Shown one piece after another: positions 43,728-51,553 of a DNA stretch of 64,000 nt; the first letter of the stretch is position 1, and every line of letters starts with the position of its first letter. The stretch covers positions 92,630 to 156,629 of the forward strand of contig MKUN01000012.1 in assembly GCA_001897835.1 (NCBI GenBank), given 5' to 3'. The notes under the pieces are model-generated. The model worked only from the letters and a program-made list of their open reading frames with translations, was not told where the DNA came from and searched no databases. Made by a program: the position numbers and the translations under genes. The DNA comes from Bacteroidetes bacterium 46-16. GTDB taxonomy: Bacteria; Bacteroidota; Bacteroidia; Chitinophagales; Chitinophagaceae.

Positions 43728-44330
43728 ATGAGCACCGCCGATAATTCCATATTGGGCCTTAAATTACCCACCGATCCGCGCTGGGTCGATCTCGCATCTA
43801 TATCATTGGAAGAGATACTCACCGATCACGCATTTTGTGAGCAGAAGGCAGCTACCCAGTGCATATCACTGATACAGCGCTATCCCGGTAAAGTAGAGCT
43901 CGTCAATGCTTTATCACCAATAGTTACCGAAGAGTGGGGGCATTTCCGTATGGTATGGGCCGAAATGAAAAAAAGGGGCTATGAACTGGGTCGGCAGCGT
44001 AAAGATGATTATGTCAACCTGCTCTTGCAATATGAACCTAAAGGCATACCGGCGGAAGACAAGTTGCTGCATAAATTGATGTTATGTGCATTGATCGAGG
44101 CACGCAGTTGTGAGCGCTTCCGCCTCTTGTCCGAGAACCTTGAGGATGAATATTTGCAGAAGTTTTATTACAAGTTTATGGTCTCTGAGGCAGGGCATTA
44201 TCGACTTTTTATAGATTTGGCGGAGCAATATTATACGGTTCAGCAGGTACGTACTGCCTGGCAGCTATGGCTGAAGATAGAAGAGCAGGTGTTGCAGGAG
44301 CTCACACCCCGGGGCGACCGTATGCATTGA
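43728..44330 (+). CDS. miaE: tRNA-(ms2io6A)-hydroxylase
   Basis: MiaE hydroxylates the isopentenyl group of 2-methylthio-N6-isopentenyladenosine at position 37 of tRNAs that read UNN codons. The 200-residue protein is a ferritin-like four-helix bundle with a di-iron site: E38 (DHAFCEQKAA), E69 and H72 (EEWGHF), E124 (EARSCERF), E154 and H157 (EAGHYRLF). All fit MiaE. The upstream ta(tttttg) element at 43709-43716 may be its promoter. The gene follows the repeat cluster and precedes the PEBP genes. Confidence 0.93.
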   Translation: MSTADNSILGLKLPTDPRWVDLASISLEEILTDHAFCEQKAATQCISLIQRYPGKVELVNALSPIVTEEWGHFRMVWAEMKKRGYELGRQRKDDYVNLLLQYEPKGIPAEDKLLHKLMLCALIEARSCERFRLLSENLEDEYLQKFYYKFMVSEAGHYRLFIDLAEQYYTVQQVRTAWQLWLKIEEQVLQELTPRGDRMH

Positions 44331-44361
44331 TTTTGTATCTTAGTAAAGTAAAAAGCACATT

Positions 44362-44868
44362 ATGCGTAATGTAATCTCTATGTTGGCAGTTATAACTGTA
44401 GTGGCTCTTTCTGCTTTTGCTCCGCCTGCTCTGCTCATTACCAGCACCGCATTTACGCCAAATGGTATGATACCGCAAAAATATACTTGCGAAGGCGAGC
44501 AGGATAGTCCGCCATTACAGGTAGCCAATGTACCGAAAGAAACGAAGTCGCTTGCTTTGATCCTGCACGATCCTGATGCACCCTTAAGAGGGGGCTTTAC
44601 ACATTGGGTAATGTGGAATATAGATGTCAAAGGGGGTATACCTGAAAATTTTAAAGGTGCGGAACAGGGCGCAAACGGCATTCATAAGAAAGGTTATATA
44701 GGTATGTGTCCGCCATCAGGCATACACCATTATCATTTTATGGTATACGCGCTCGATACCAAACTCGACCTCCCGGTCACTACTGACAAAAAGAAACTGG
44801 AAGAAGCAATGAATGGTCACATACTGGCGCAGGGCGACCTGGTTGGCCTTTATGAAAAGAAAAAGTAA
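44362..44868 (+). CDS. YbhB/YbcL-family PEBP-like protein, exported (copy 1)
   Basis: A 168-residue exported protein with a signal peptide to about residue 21. It matches the phosphatidylethanolamine-binding protein-like YbhB/YbcL family: IPQKYTCEGEQDSPPL, LILHDPDAP, HWVMWNID and HHYHFMVYALD in order, the last lining the anion-binding pocket. Bacterial members have no settled function. A close relative follows 75 bases downstream on the same strand, so the pair is a tandem duplication. Confidence 0.9.
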   Translation: MRNVISMLAVITVVALSAFAPPALLITSTAFTPNGMIPQKYTCEGEQDSPPLQVANVPKETKSLALILHDPDAPLRGGFTHWVMWNIDVKGGIPENFKGAEQGANGIHKKGYIGMCPPSGIHHYHFMVYALDTKLDLPVTTDKKKLEEAMNGHILAQGDLVGLYEKKK

Positions 44869-44943
44869 ATGCTTCTCTAAAGCTTGCAACTTTATTTATA
44901 TGCTGGTATAGTTTTTTTGCCTTAAAGGGTAAAAAAATATACT

Positions 44944-45456
44944 ATGCGTACACTATGTTCTATATTATTGATGTGCCTCATGACCACTGTTACGTGGGCA
45001 CAGGATAAAAAAATGACGGTAACCAGTCCGGCTTTTAAGAATAATGGGATGATACCTGCCCGCTATACATGTAAAGGCATGGCCACCAATCCACCACTGC
45101 ATATCTCCAACATACCTAAAGGTACCCCCTTCATTTCTATTATTGTTCAGGATGTTGATGCACACTATCCTACAGGTGTCACGCATTGGCTGGTATGGGA
45201 TATAAAGACCAACTCAAGTACCGAACTGGCAATACCCGAAAACTTTAATGGTGGTATACAGGGGCTTAATGACCAAAACGGGAAAGGTTTCCTGGGTATT
45301 TGTCCCGACTCCGGCATGCACCATTATTATTTTACCGTCTATGCACAAGATGTTGAGATGCAGGTAGGTAATAAAACCGACAGGAAGAATCTGCAAAGCA
45401 GGCTCGAGGGCCATATACTCGCAAAAGCGGAGCTTGTAGGTACATATAAGAAGTGA
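44944..45456 (+). CDS. YbhB/YbcL-family PEBP-like protein, exported (copy 2)
   Basis: A 170-residue exported protein with signal peptide to about residue 20 (VTWAQ). Family motifs: IPARYTCKGMATNPPL, IIVQDVDAHYPTGVTHWLVWDI and HHYYFTVYAQD. Compared with copy 1 the anion-pocket DPDAP becomes DVDAH, so ligand preference may differ. Both proteins end with an LEGHILAKAELVGTY-like helix. It is followed by a long hairpin that marks the end of the transcript. Confidence 0.9.
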   Translation: MRTLCSILLMCLMTTVTWAQDKKMTVTSPAFKNNGMIPARYTCKGMATNPPLHISNIPKGTPFISIIVQDVDAHYPTGVTHWLVWDIKTNSSTELAIPENFNGGIQGLNDQNGKGFLGICPDSGMHHYYFTVYAQDVEMQVGNKTDRKNLQSRLEGHILAKAELVGTYKK

Positions 45457-45462
45457 TTATCG

Positions 45463-45501
45463 ACATTAAGATACCGGGCATATGGCCCCGTATCTTAATG
45501 T
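45463..45501. terminator. Long hairpin between convergent genes
   Basis: A 17-bp stem with one mismatch (ACATTAAGATAC ... GTATCTTAATGT) and a small loop between the PEBP and DUF4199 genes. A clear T tract is missing, so it may act as a terminator or an RNA-stabilising hairpin. Confidence 0.6.
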
Positions 45502-45507
45502 TTCAGG

Positions 45508-46041
45508 TCATGTAGCGCTTGTTTTTTTTCTGCCTTGTATTTTTAGAATAATAGCAGATATCAGGGTCACAATGATACCCACCGGCAATGGCTCAAGAAA
45601 AGTGATACCCGCGATACCTAAGGGAGTCTTATAGATATCTTTCATCATCTCTATATTTTTCATTTGCGCCTTTATCTCTGCTGCCGATTTACCGCTATGT
45701 TGCATTTTATCCATTACGCAAGTGCTATACCGGTCCATAAAGTCAGGGATTACAGTATAATAGATAATAAGCCAGGCTGCCACATAGCATAGGCTCGATA
45801 CCAGTACCACCAGCAGGCCTACACCCATGCTCCTGCCAAAGCTTATATAGCCATTGCCTATATGCTTTTTGTATGATATCATTGCCATATATACAAATAT
45901 GAAGGCCACCACCATGGTCGAATAGCCAAGCCATTCCGACGCTTCAAAGTTTTCTGTTTTCAGTAACAGTGATGTACCGAATAATACAAGGGCAAAAAAA
46001 GCTCCCGAGATCAACCCGTAAGTAAGTACCGTTTTACGCAT
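45508..46041 (-). CDS. DUF4199-domain membrane protein
   Basis: The start at 46041 gives 177 residues; an upstream TTG at 46059 is less likely. The protein has four hydrophobic helices (about 7-25, 38-57, 73-95 and 145-166) and a charged loop (about 100-140, with KSAAEIKAQMKNIEMMKDIYKTPLG), the standard layout of DUF4199, a family found in Bacteroidota. Its function is unknown. It lies downstream of a LuxR-type regulator on the same strand, a recurring pair in this phylum, so the two probably work together. Confidence 0.85.
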   Translation of the reverse strand: MRKTVLTYGLISGAFFALVLFGTSLLLKTENFEASEWLGYSTMVVAFIFVYMAMISYKKHIGNGYISFGRSMGVGLLVVLVSSLCYVAAWLIIYYTVIPDFMDRYSTCVMDKMQHSGKSAAEIKAQMKNIEMMKDIYKTPLGIAGITFLEPLPVGIIVTLISAIILKIQGRKKTSAT

Positions 46042-46144
46042 ATCGTTTTTTTTGAGCAAATTAATGCTGCGGCATCCGCATCGGGCTCATACTTTTTTCT
46101 CTTTTTCTCAAAAAAGGCCCTTTTCATACTAAAGTACCTTTATA

Positions 46145-46585
46145 TTACACCGCTAATCCCAGTTCTCTTGCTTTAACTATTGCCTGGGTACGCCGCTTCA
46201 CATCAAGTTTAGTGAAAATATTTGAAACATGGGTTTTTATGGTATGTATGGAGAGATACATTTCAGATGCAATTTCCTGGTTGCTTAGGCCCCGCGCCAT
46301 GAGTAATAATATTTCATATTCTCTTTTACTCAGGCCCAGTTCGCCGGGATCCATGTCTGCTGCTTTATTTTGTACCGGTACTGGTATCTGTACTTCTACC
46401 AGTTTTTCCTTAGGCCGGGTTAATTTATTGCCCACTGCAATACCTATTGCAATAAATATAACGGCAATGATACCGGCATACACTTCTATGGCGTTGTCAA
46501 TTACCAGCAGGCGGTATTCCACCAGCTTTAGGGCCAGGGCAATAAGGGCCAGCAGAGCGCCATATAATGCCACTTTTTTTATCAT
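46145..46585 (-). CDS. Membrane-anchored LuxR-type HTH regulator
   Basis: A 146-residue protein with two hydrophobic helices at the start (about 4-24 and 33-52), a short linker, and a LuxR/GerE helix-turn-helix at 84-143: LSKREYEILLLMARGLSNQEIA and YLSIHTIKTHVSNIFTKLDV are characteristic. No receiver domain exists, so activation is not by phosphorylation. The helices suggest a regulator that stays in the membrane and senses something there. The DUF4199 gene follows in the same direction 103 bases downstream, as a likely partner or target. Confidence 0.9.
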   Translation of the reverse strand: MIKKVALYGALLALIALALKLVEYRLLVIDNAIEVYAGIIAVIFIAIGIAVGNKLTRPKEKLVEVQIPVPVQNKAADMDPGELGLSKREYEILLLMARGLSNQEIASEMYLSIHTIKTHVSNIFTKLDVKRRTQAIVKARELGLAV

Positions 46586-46701
46586 GCATGCTAAGATATA
46601 TCTTAATGCATCAGCTTCGCACCTTGCAGGGGAAAAAATAAGGTAGTAACTTACTTGCGATTCCGGGGATTTTATATTCTTTTTGTTTAATAAACATTTC
46701 T

Positions 46702-47313
46702 ATGAAGCAAATTTTCCTTTCCTTGTTTATAGCTGCTGGCTTGCTGTTTACTTATTCGGCTGCCAATGCGCAGGATGATATATGGGAACACACCCCATCG
46801 CCTTATAAAGTATTCAAAAGTGGTGGATCCATATTTGTGCCTCTGGAAGTGATGGATAGGGAAGACCTCATAGGCCGCGATTGCGGGCAGTACGTGATAC
46901 CGCACGATGCGGCCGATGATATGCTCGACTGGGCCAGGACAAAGAACCAGGACGGCAGTACATGTTACGATATACAAAGTATCGAAAGGGCCATGGGTAT
47001 CAATGACGGTGCCTGGGATAATAAAACACTGGTAAGGGTAAATATGCGTACCGAAGCGCTCCATGAGCTGCGCCTGCACTGGCCTTCGGAGAACGATTGT
47101 GTTCCTTATGAGCAATGGATGGACGGTATTTCGGGCTGCTGCGGTGTGCCCATAGCGATCGTTAGCCCCGTACCTCCTGAATATGTGGTAATAGTGGATA
47201 AGGAAATAAAGCCCTGTAAGAAAACAAAACCCGGTATCCCGGTACCCTGGTGGCTGCCAACACCTTGCGATATCCCCCGCTGTTGCGATTGCATACCCCT
47301 TGCACCTTATTGA
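46702..47313 (+). CDS. Exported cysteine-rich protein of unknown family
   Basis: A 203-residue protein with a signal peptide to about residue 23 (ANAQ). The middle has a pattern DCGQYVIPHDAADDMLDWA and LVRVNMRTEALHELRLHWP; the C-terminal part is rich in cysteines and prolines (SGCCGVP, KPCKK, TPCDIPRCCDCIP), with about ten Cys in total, which suggests disulfides or metal binding outside the cytoplasm. No T9SS tail and no lipobox. I do not recognise a family. The gene is alone. Confidence 0.7.
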   Translation: MKQIFLSLFIAAGLLFTYSAANAQDDIWEHTPSPYKVFKSGGSIFVPLEVMDREDLIGRDCGQYVIPHDAADDMLDWARTKNQDGSTCYDIQSIERAMGINDGAWDNKTLVRVNMRTEALHELRLHWPSENDCVPYEQWMDGISGCCGVPIAIVSPVPPEYVVIVDKEIKPCKKTKPGIPVPWWLPTPCDIPRCCDCIPLAPY

Positions 47314-47383
47314 TAAGGGCATGGCACATACCGTTTAGAACAATTATCTCCAAACTTTTGACTTACTGTGGTATTTTTGCCTC

Positions 47384-48064
47384 ATGACGGCTTATATCCG
47401 TAAAATGCTGTTCAAGGATACCGCTCTGCGGCTCGAGACAGGTGCGGGTTGGAAAGCAGCCTTGAAAGGGAAAGCATTTGTACTGAAACTATCACTTGGC
47501 TTGTTGGTGATGGCAGGCATATTATGGTTCCTACCGGCTTTCTTTCACGCCATAGAGTTACGCAATGGCAGGGTTGTAAATGATGTGATATTGCAGCATC
47601 TCCGGCCCTTCGATGTTTCCACCTTTATTTTTCTGCTCGTATGGTCTATGGTAGCGCTCACTACATGGCGTGCTATACAGCAGCCCTACATTTTCCTGCT
47701 CTTCTTATGGTCATTTATATTCCTTACACTGGTGCGTATAGCGGCCATAAGTATACATCCGCTCAATCCGCCCCGGGGGCTTATCCCCCTTGTCGATCCC
47801 CTGAGCAATTATTTTTATAAAGGCACATTCATCACCAAAGACCTTTTCTTTTCCGGCCATACGGCTACGCAGTGCCTTATGTTCCTCTGTATGAGAAAAA
47901 GCACCGATAGACTCCTGGCCTTGCTCAGTATTTTGGTGCTCGCCGTCTTGTTATTGGTACAGCATGTGCACTATACCATTGATATACTGGCCGCGCCATT
48001 CTTTACCTATTGTTGCTATGCCATGGGCAAATGGGTAGTGATGAAATGGGAAACTCCGGGTTGA
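47384..48064 (+). CDS. PAP2-like (sphingomyelin synthase-like) membrane phosphatase/transferase
   Basis: A 226-residue membrane protein with about six helices. The C-terminal PAP2_C motifs are present: FFSGHTATQ with His159 and HVHYTIDILAAPFF with His196 and Asp200, the catalytic triad of the lipid phosphatase/phosphotransferase superfamily, as in sphingomyelin synthase-like proteins. It may move a phospho head group between lipids or remove phosphate. The short N-terminal cytoplasmic stretch contains positive residues. Lipid substrate unknown. Convergent with the beta-barrel gene, one base apart. Confidence 0.85.
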   Translation: MTAYIRKMLFKDTALRLETGAGWKAALKGKAFVLKLSLGLLVMAGILWFLPAFFHAIELRNGRVVNDVILQHLRPFDVSTFIFLLVWSMVALTTWRAIQQPYIFLLFLWSFIFLTLVRIAAISIHPLNPPRGLIPLVDPLSNYFYKGTFITKDLFFSGHTATQCLMFLCMRKSTDRLLALLSILVLAVLLLVQHVHYTIDILAAPFFTYCCYAMGKWVVMKWETPG

Positions 48065-48577
48065 TCAAAACCTGTATCCTAAACGAACACAGCCCCACAA
48101 CTTGAAGCTGGCCTTTCCTGCGTCAAACAGCATTGGTGTAAAATATATGCCGGTATATAGGCCATTATTGAACTTATAGCTATATCCTCCATCAAAGAAT
48201 ATGGCTGTTTGCATCTTGTCAAACTTATGTTCCGTGTTATGCGGGTAATAATAGGTATAGGTGCTGGTAGCTCCGCCAAGTTCAAGTTCATGAGCATGTA
48301 CCCGGTACAAACCTTGTACCTGTACCGTAAACCGGGGACTGAACTGGAATTTTTCTCCCTTTGATATTGGTATCAGGGAAGGTGATATGCCTATACTCCC
48401 GCCAAGGCCATAGTGCTTATCGAAATAGATATTGTTACCGTAGTTAAGGCTATAATGCCCGGCAGGTCCGCCTAATGCAATGAAAATATTATTATCTCTT
48501 TGAAGCCTGCCTCTGCCCTGGCATTGAAGTGTAAGTAAAAGAAAAGCGGTAAATTTCAATACCATCTTAAGGTTCAT
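48065..48577 (-). CDS. Small outer-membrane beta-barrel-like protein
   Basis: The start at 48577 gives 170 residues (48565 is an alternative). A leader is followed by alternating hydrophobic strands with short turns, for example NIFIALGGPAGHYSLNYG, FQFSPRFTVQVQGLYR and AIFFDGGYSYKFNNGLYTGIYF, ending in GYRF. A final aromatic residue is typical of outer-membrane barrels recognised by the BAM complex. About eight strands fit. Family not assigned. Confidence 0.65.
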   Translation of the reverse strand: MNLKMVLKFTAFLLLTLQCQGRGRLQRDNNIFIALGGPAGHYSLNYGNNIYFDKHYGLGGSIGISPSLIPISKGEKFQFSPRFTVQVQGLYRVHAHELELGGATSTYTYYYPHNTEHKFDKMQTAIFFDGGYSYKFNNGLYTGIYFTPMLFDAGKASFKLWGCVRLGYRF

Positions 48578-48701
48578 AAGTATCCGTGTTTGAATGGTAA
48601 AATTACCTAAATGGCTTATTACCCGCAAATGACTGTTCAGCGCTATTTACCTTTTTTACATTACATTTAAAAGCTGGCATATTATTTATAAATAATGCAT
48701 C

Positions 48702-49136
48702 ATGACAAACAAATTATCCGCAACAGCAGGTATTGAGATCAATGCACCTGTATCTAAAGTATGGCAGGCGTTCACAGATCCTGCAATGATTAAGGAATAC
48801 CTTTTCGGCACTACTGCCGTTTCCGACTGGAAAAAGGGCAGCAGCATAACCTACAAAGGTGAGTGGCAGGGCAAGCCCTATGAAGATAAAGGCACTATTG
48901 TGGACATCATTCCGGGCAAATTATTACATACTACCTACTGGAGCAGTATGAGCGGTAAAGAAGATAAGCCCGAGAACTATAACAATGTGATCTACGAAGT
49001 AAAGCCCGATGGAGACAAGAGTATCGTTACCATAGTACAGGACGGCATTGATGATGAGGCCGGTGTAAAGCACATGGAAGAGAACTGGGGCATGGTCCTG
49101 CAGGGCATGAAAAAACTGCTTGAGAAGGATGCTTAA
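48702..49136 (+). CDS. SRPBCC/AHSA1-type protein
   Basis: A 144-residue cytoplasmic protein of the AHSA1/SRPBCC type: INAPVSKVWQAFTDPAMIKEYLFG is the standard start, followed by SDWKKGSSITYKGEW and a final helix (HMEENWGMVLQGMKKLLEKD). It binds hydrophobic ligands in a deep cavity in this fold family. It is a different branch from the ndk-adjacent SRPBCC protein. No operon partner. Confidence 0.88.
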   Translation: MTNKLSATAGIEINAPVSKVWQAFTDPAMIKEYLFGTTAVSDWKKGSSITYKGEWQGKPYEDKGTIVDIIPGKLLHTTYWSSMSGKEDKPENYNNVIYEVKPDGDKSIVTIVQDGIDDEAGVKHMEENWGMVLQGMKKLLEKDA

Positions 49137-49231
49137 TAATTCCTAACAATACTTAATCGCGCATTTGAAGGTAGGAAATATTTAAGGCCTTCTGCTAAAT
49201 TGCCATACCGGTAAAATAAAAACCGGAAGCT

Positions 49232-50326
49232 ATGGGCAGGTTTATACTTTCATTTGTTTCAGTGTTGTTGTGTTTCACAGTAAATGCACAGCTTACTATG
49301 GTGCCGGAGGGCGGTAGCTATAGGGCTTCTGTTAGCCAGCAGCTTGGGCTCACACAGGTTACTATCGATTATGGGCGTCCCTGCGTGAAGGGTAGGGAAG
49401 GGCACATATGGGGCGAGTTGGTCCCGGAGGGTTTTAACCTGCTGGGCTATGGTAATGGTAAGCCCTGTCCCTGGCGCGCAGGTGCTAATGAGAATACGAC
49501 TATAGAATTTTCTACTGCTGTTATCATCGAAGGTAAGCCGCTCGCAGCAGGCAGGTACGGATTCTTTATAGCATACGGTCATGATGAGTGCACACTTATC
49601 TTTTCACACAATGCTACAAGTTGGGGTAGTTTTTTTTACGAGGAGTCAGAGGATGCCCTGCGGGTTAAGGTAAAGCCACGATCCATATCCGGCAGTATGG
49701 AAACACTTACTTATCTTTTTTCCGCTGCCGATGACAGCAGTGCTACAGTTTCCTTGCTGTGGGAAAAACTGGAGATACCCTTTAGGGTCAGTACTGCACT
49801 GCAGCAGTTGCAACTGGCCTCCATTCACAATGAGTTGCGCTCTGAAAAAGGTTTTACAGCTCCCGCATACCTGCAGGCAGCCGAGTATATGAACCTCAAT
49901 AATGTAGCGCTGGAAGAAGCGCTTCTGTATGCTACTATTGCTGAAACGGGGCCAAAGAATTTCCGGGTCTATCTTACAAAAGCCGCCATACTCGAAAAGC
50001 TGCATCGCAAACTCCAGGCCGATAGTGCAATGAATATGGCCATTGAAACAGCAACCGCCGCACAGTTGCATAACTATGCGCGCTCTTTACTGGCCGAAAA
50101 GATGACGGCTAAGGCAATGGAAATGTTTAAGGCGAACTATAAAAAGAATGGCAGCAACTTTACTACCAACGTAGGTATGGCAAGGGGCCTTTCGGCTGCA
50201 GGCGACTATAAAGAAGCATTGAAATACGCTAACAAAGCTTTACCCCTTGCTCCTGATGCGGCCAACAAAGCAAGCATTGAAACGATAATAGCCATGCTTA
50301 AAGAAGGAAAGGATGTGAATGGTTAA
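49232..50326 (+). CDS. DUF2911 protein with TPR-like helices, exported
   Basis: A 364-residue exported protein with signal peptide to about residue 19 (VNAQ). The first half (about 20-165) matches DUF2911: TIDYGRPCVKGREGHIWGEL, RAGANENTTIEFS, the AGRYGFFIAYG segment and WGSFFYEESEDALRV. The second half (about 200-360) has helical pairs with TPR-like spacing, including VALEEALLYATIAE and GDYKEALKYANKALPLAPDAANKA. DUF2911 proteins occur widely in Bacteroidota and have no proven function. Probably periplasmic. Confidence 0.85.
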   Translation: MGRFILSFVSVLLCFTVNAQLTMVPEGGSYRASVSQQLGLTQVTIDYGRPCVKGREGHIWGELVPEGFNLLGYGNGKPCPWRAGANENTTIEFSTAVIIEGKPLAAGRYGFFIAYGHDECTLIFSHNATSWGSFFYEESEDALRVKVKPRSISGSMETLTYLFSAADDSSATVSLLWEKLEIPFRVSTALQQLQLASIHNELRSEKGFTAPAYLQAAEYMNLNNVALEEALLYATIAETGPKNFRVYLTKAAILEKLHRKLQADSAMNMAIETATAAQLHNYARSLLAEKMTAKAMEMFKANYKKNGSNFTTNVGMARGLSAAGDYKEALKYANKALPLAPDAANKASIETIIAMLKEGKDVNG

Positions 50327-50331
50327 ACAGC

Positions 50332-50571
50332 TTACTCTTCGCGTTCCACCTCTATAGTGCATTCACCGATCACCGCTGCCAGTGCGCCTACTGCTGCCAG
50401 TACAGGTGCCAGCACCACACCCACTACGCCAATGGTAAGCGGGAAGTTCATCACTTCTTTCCCCTCCTTGTCCTTTATGGTTATCCGCCTTATATTTCCT
50501 TCGTTGATGAGTTCCCTTACCTTTTTCAGCAGGTTCTCCCCATGCATCTGGAAAGATTCTTTTGTAGACAT
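50332..50571 (-). CDS. DUF4342-domain protein
   Basis: A 79-residue protein (start 50571; the frame to 50598 adds nine residues without support). It matches the DUF4342 pattern: HGENLLKKVRELINEGNIRRITIKDKEGKEVMNFPLTIG, followed by a hydrophobic helix (VVGVVLAPVLAAVGALAAV) and a short acidic end. Probably a small membrane-associated protein. Convergent with the DUF2911 gene. Confidence 0.85.
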   Translation of the reverse strand: MSTKESFQMHGENLLKKVRELINEGNIRRITIKDKEGKEVMNFPLTIGVVGVVLAPVLAAVGALAAVIGECTIEVEREE

Positions 50572-50716
50572 ATTATGCGTTTTTACAAAAATAAACATGC
50601 TTCATATAAGGAACAATGAGCAATGTCATATTTGCTGTAGCTGAAGCTTGTCTGGGGGGCAACTGTACCTGTTCATTATTCCGTATCTGTACTGTCCCGG
50701 TCTTTAGGTACTGTAG

Positions 50717-50724
50717 TATATTTG
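50717..50724 (+). promoter_or_regulatory. -7 element for the DinB-family gene
   Basis: TATATTTG fits TAnnTTTG and lies 16 bases before the ATG at 50741. No -33 element at the standard distance. Confidence 0.35.
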
Positions 50725-50740
50725 CCCTAAACGAACAGCT

Positions 50741-51268
50741 ATGCAGATTCTGCCACCACAGCCGGCCGATTACGGCTTTTACAACAATTACTTTTTGCTG
50801 GCCCCTAAGACAGAACTCACCGCTGCGCTGCAGGCCAATATGGACGAGATAAAAGCCTTTGCACTTAAGCTTAGCGAAGAAGAACTGGCCCATCGCTATG
50901 CGGAGGGTAAATGGAGTATCAAAGAGATATTTGCCCACTTCCTCGATGCTGAGCGCAATTTCTGTTACCGCATCCTGCGCATCTCCCGTGGCGACAAGGC
51001 TGCACTGCCGCCAATAGACATACACAGTTTTGTGCTGAATGCCAATGCCGCCAACAGGAGCATCAGCGATATCATTGCCGAGCTGGAGCACCTGCGTGCC
51101 GCCACCATCCTTATGTTCAGGGGCATGACTGCCGAGATGCTGGACCTTGAAGGCCCTGCCCGCGATATCACCATCTCCAGCCGGGCGCTGGGCTATACCC
51201 TTGTGGGTCATGGCCTGCATCACCTGGCCATCATCAGGGAGCGTTACCTGGTGGCCGATGAGGTATAG
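50741..51268 (+). CDS. DinB-family (DinB_2) metal-binding protein
   Basis: A 175-residue four-helix-bundle protein. The metal-binding histidines of the DinB superfamily are visible: His66 in EIFAHFLDAERNF, and His157/His161 in VGHGLHHLAIIRERY. KWSIKEIF is a signature stretch. Members bind a divalent metal and often act as thiol-dependent transferases; because the organism makes bacillithiol (bshA), a bacillithiol S-transferase role is plausible but inferred. The gene is divergent from DUF4342 and has its own promoter-like element. Confidence 0.88.
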   Translation: MQILPPQPADYGFYNNYFLLAPKTELTAALQANMDEIKAFALKLSEEELAHRYAEGKWSIKEIFAHFLDAERNFCYRILRISRGDKAALPPIDIHSFVLNANAANRSISDIIAELEHLRAATILMFRGMTAEMLDLEGPARDITISSRALGYTLVGHGLHHLAIIRERYLVADEV

Positions 51269-51271
51269 CCC

Positions 51272-51487
51272 TTATTCCAGTCCGCAGCTATACCCGTTGG
51301 CTTTATAGGCGCTGTCCTGCGCGCAGGCTTTGAGTGCTTTGCCACGGGTCATCTTTTCCTGCAGCGTATGCTCTATTACCTGCCCGGAGCCATAGTTCCT
51401 GCAATAGCAGGTATAGGTCTTTTTGCAGGAGCAGAGCGTAGCCGCTGTGCTGATGGCTGCGGCCGTTATGATCAGTTTACACTTCAT
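51272..51487 (-). CDS. Small cysteine-rich lipoprotein
   Basis: A 71-residue protein with a lipoprotein leader (LCSC, cysteine 21) and a Cys-rich mature part (CKKTYTCYCRNYG and KACAQDSAYKANGYSCG). It is a typical small Bacteroidota lipoprotein with probable disulfides. Function unknown. Its end faces the DinB-family gene, three bases away. Confidence 0.72.
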   Translation of the reverse strand: MKCKLIITAAAISTAATLCSCKKTYTCYCRNYGSGQVIEHTLQEKMTRGKALKACAQDSAYKANGYSCGLE

Positions 51488-51553
51488 GTACCGTAAAGGT
51501 AATAAGCACAGTGCTTTGTAAAAAGAAATGATGGCCGTATTTTACTATGTCAT

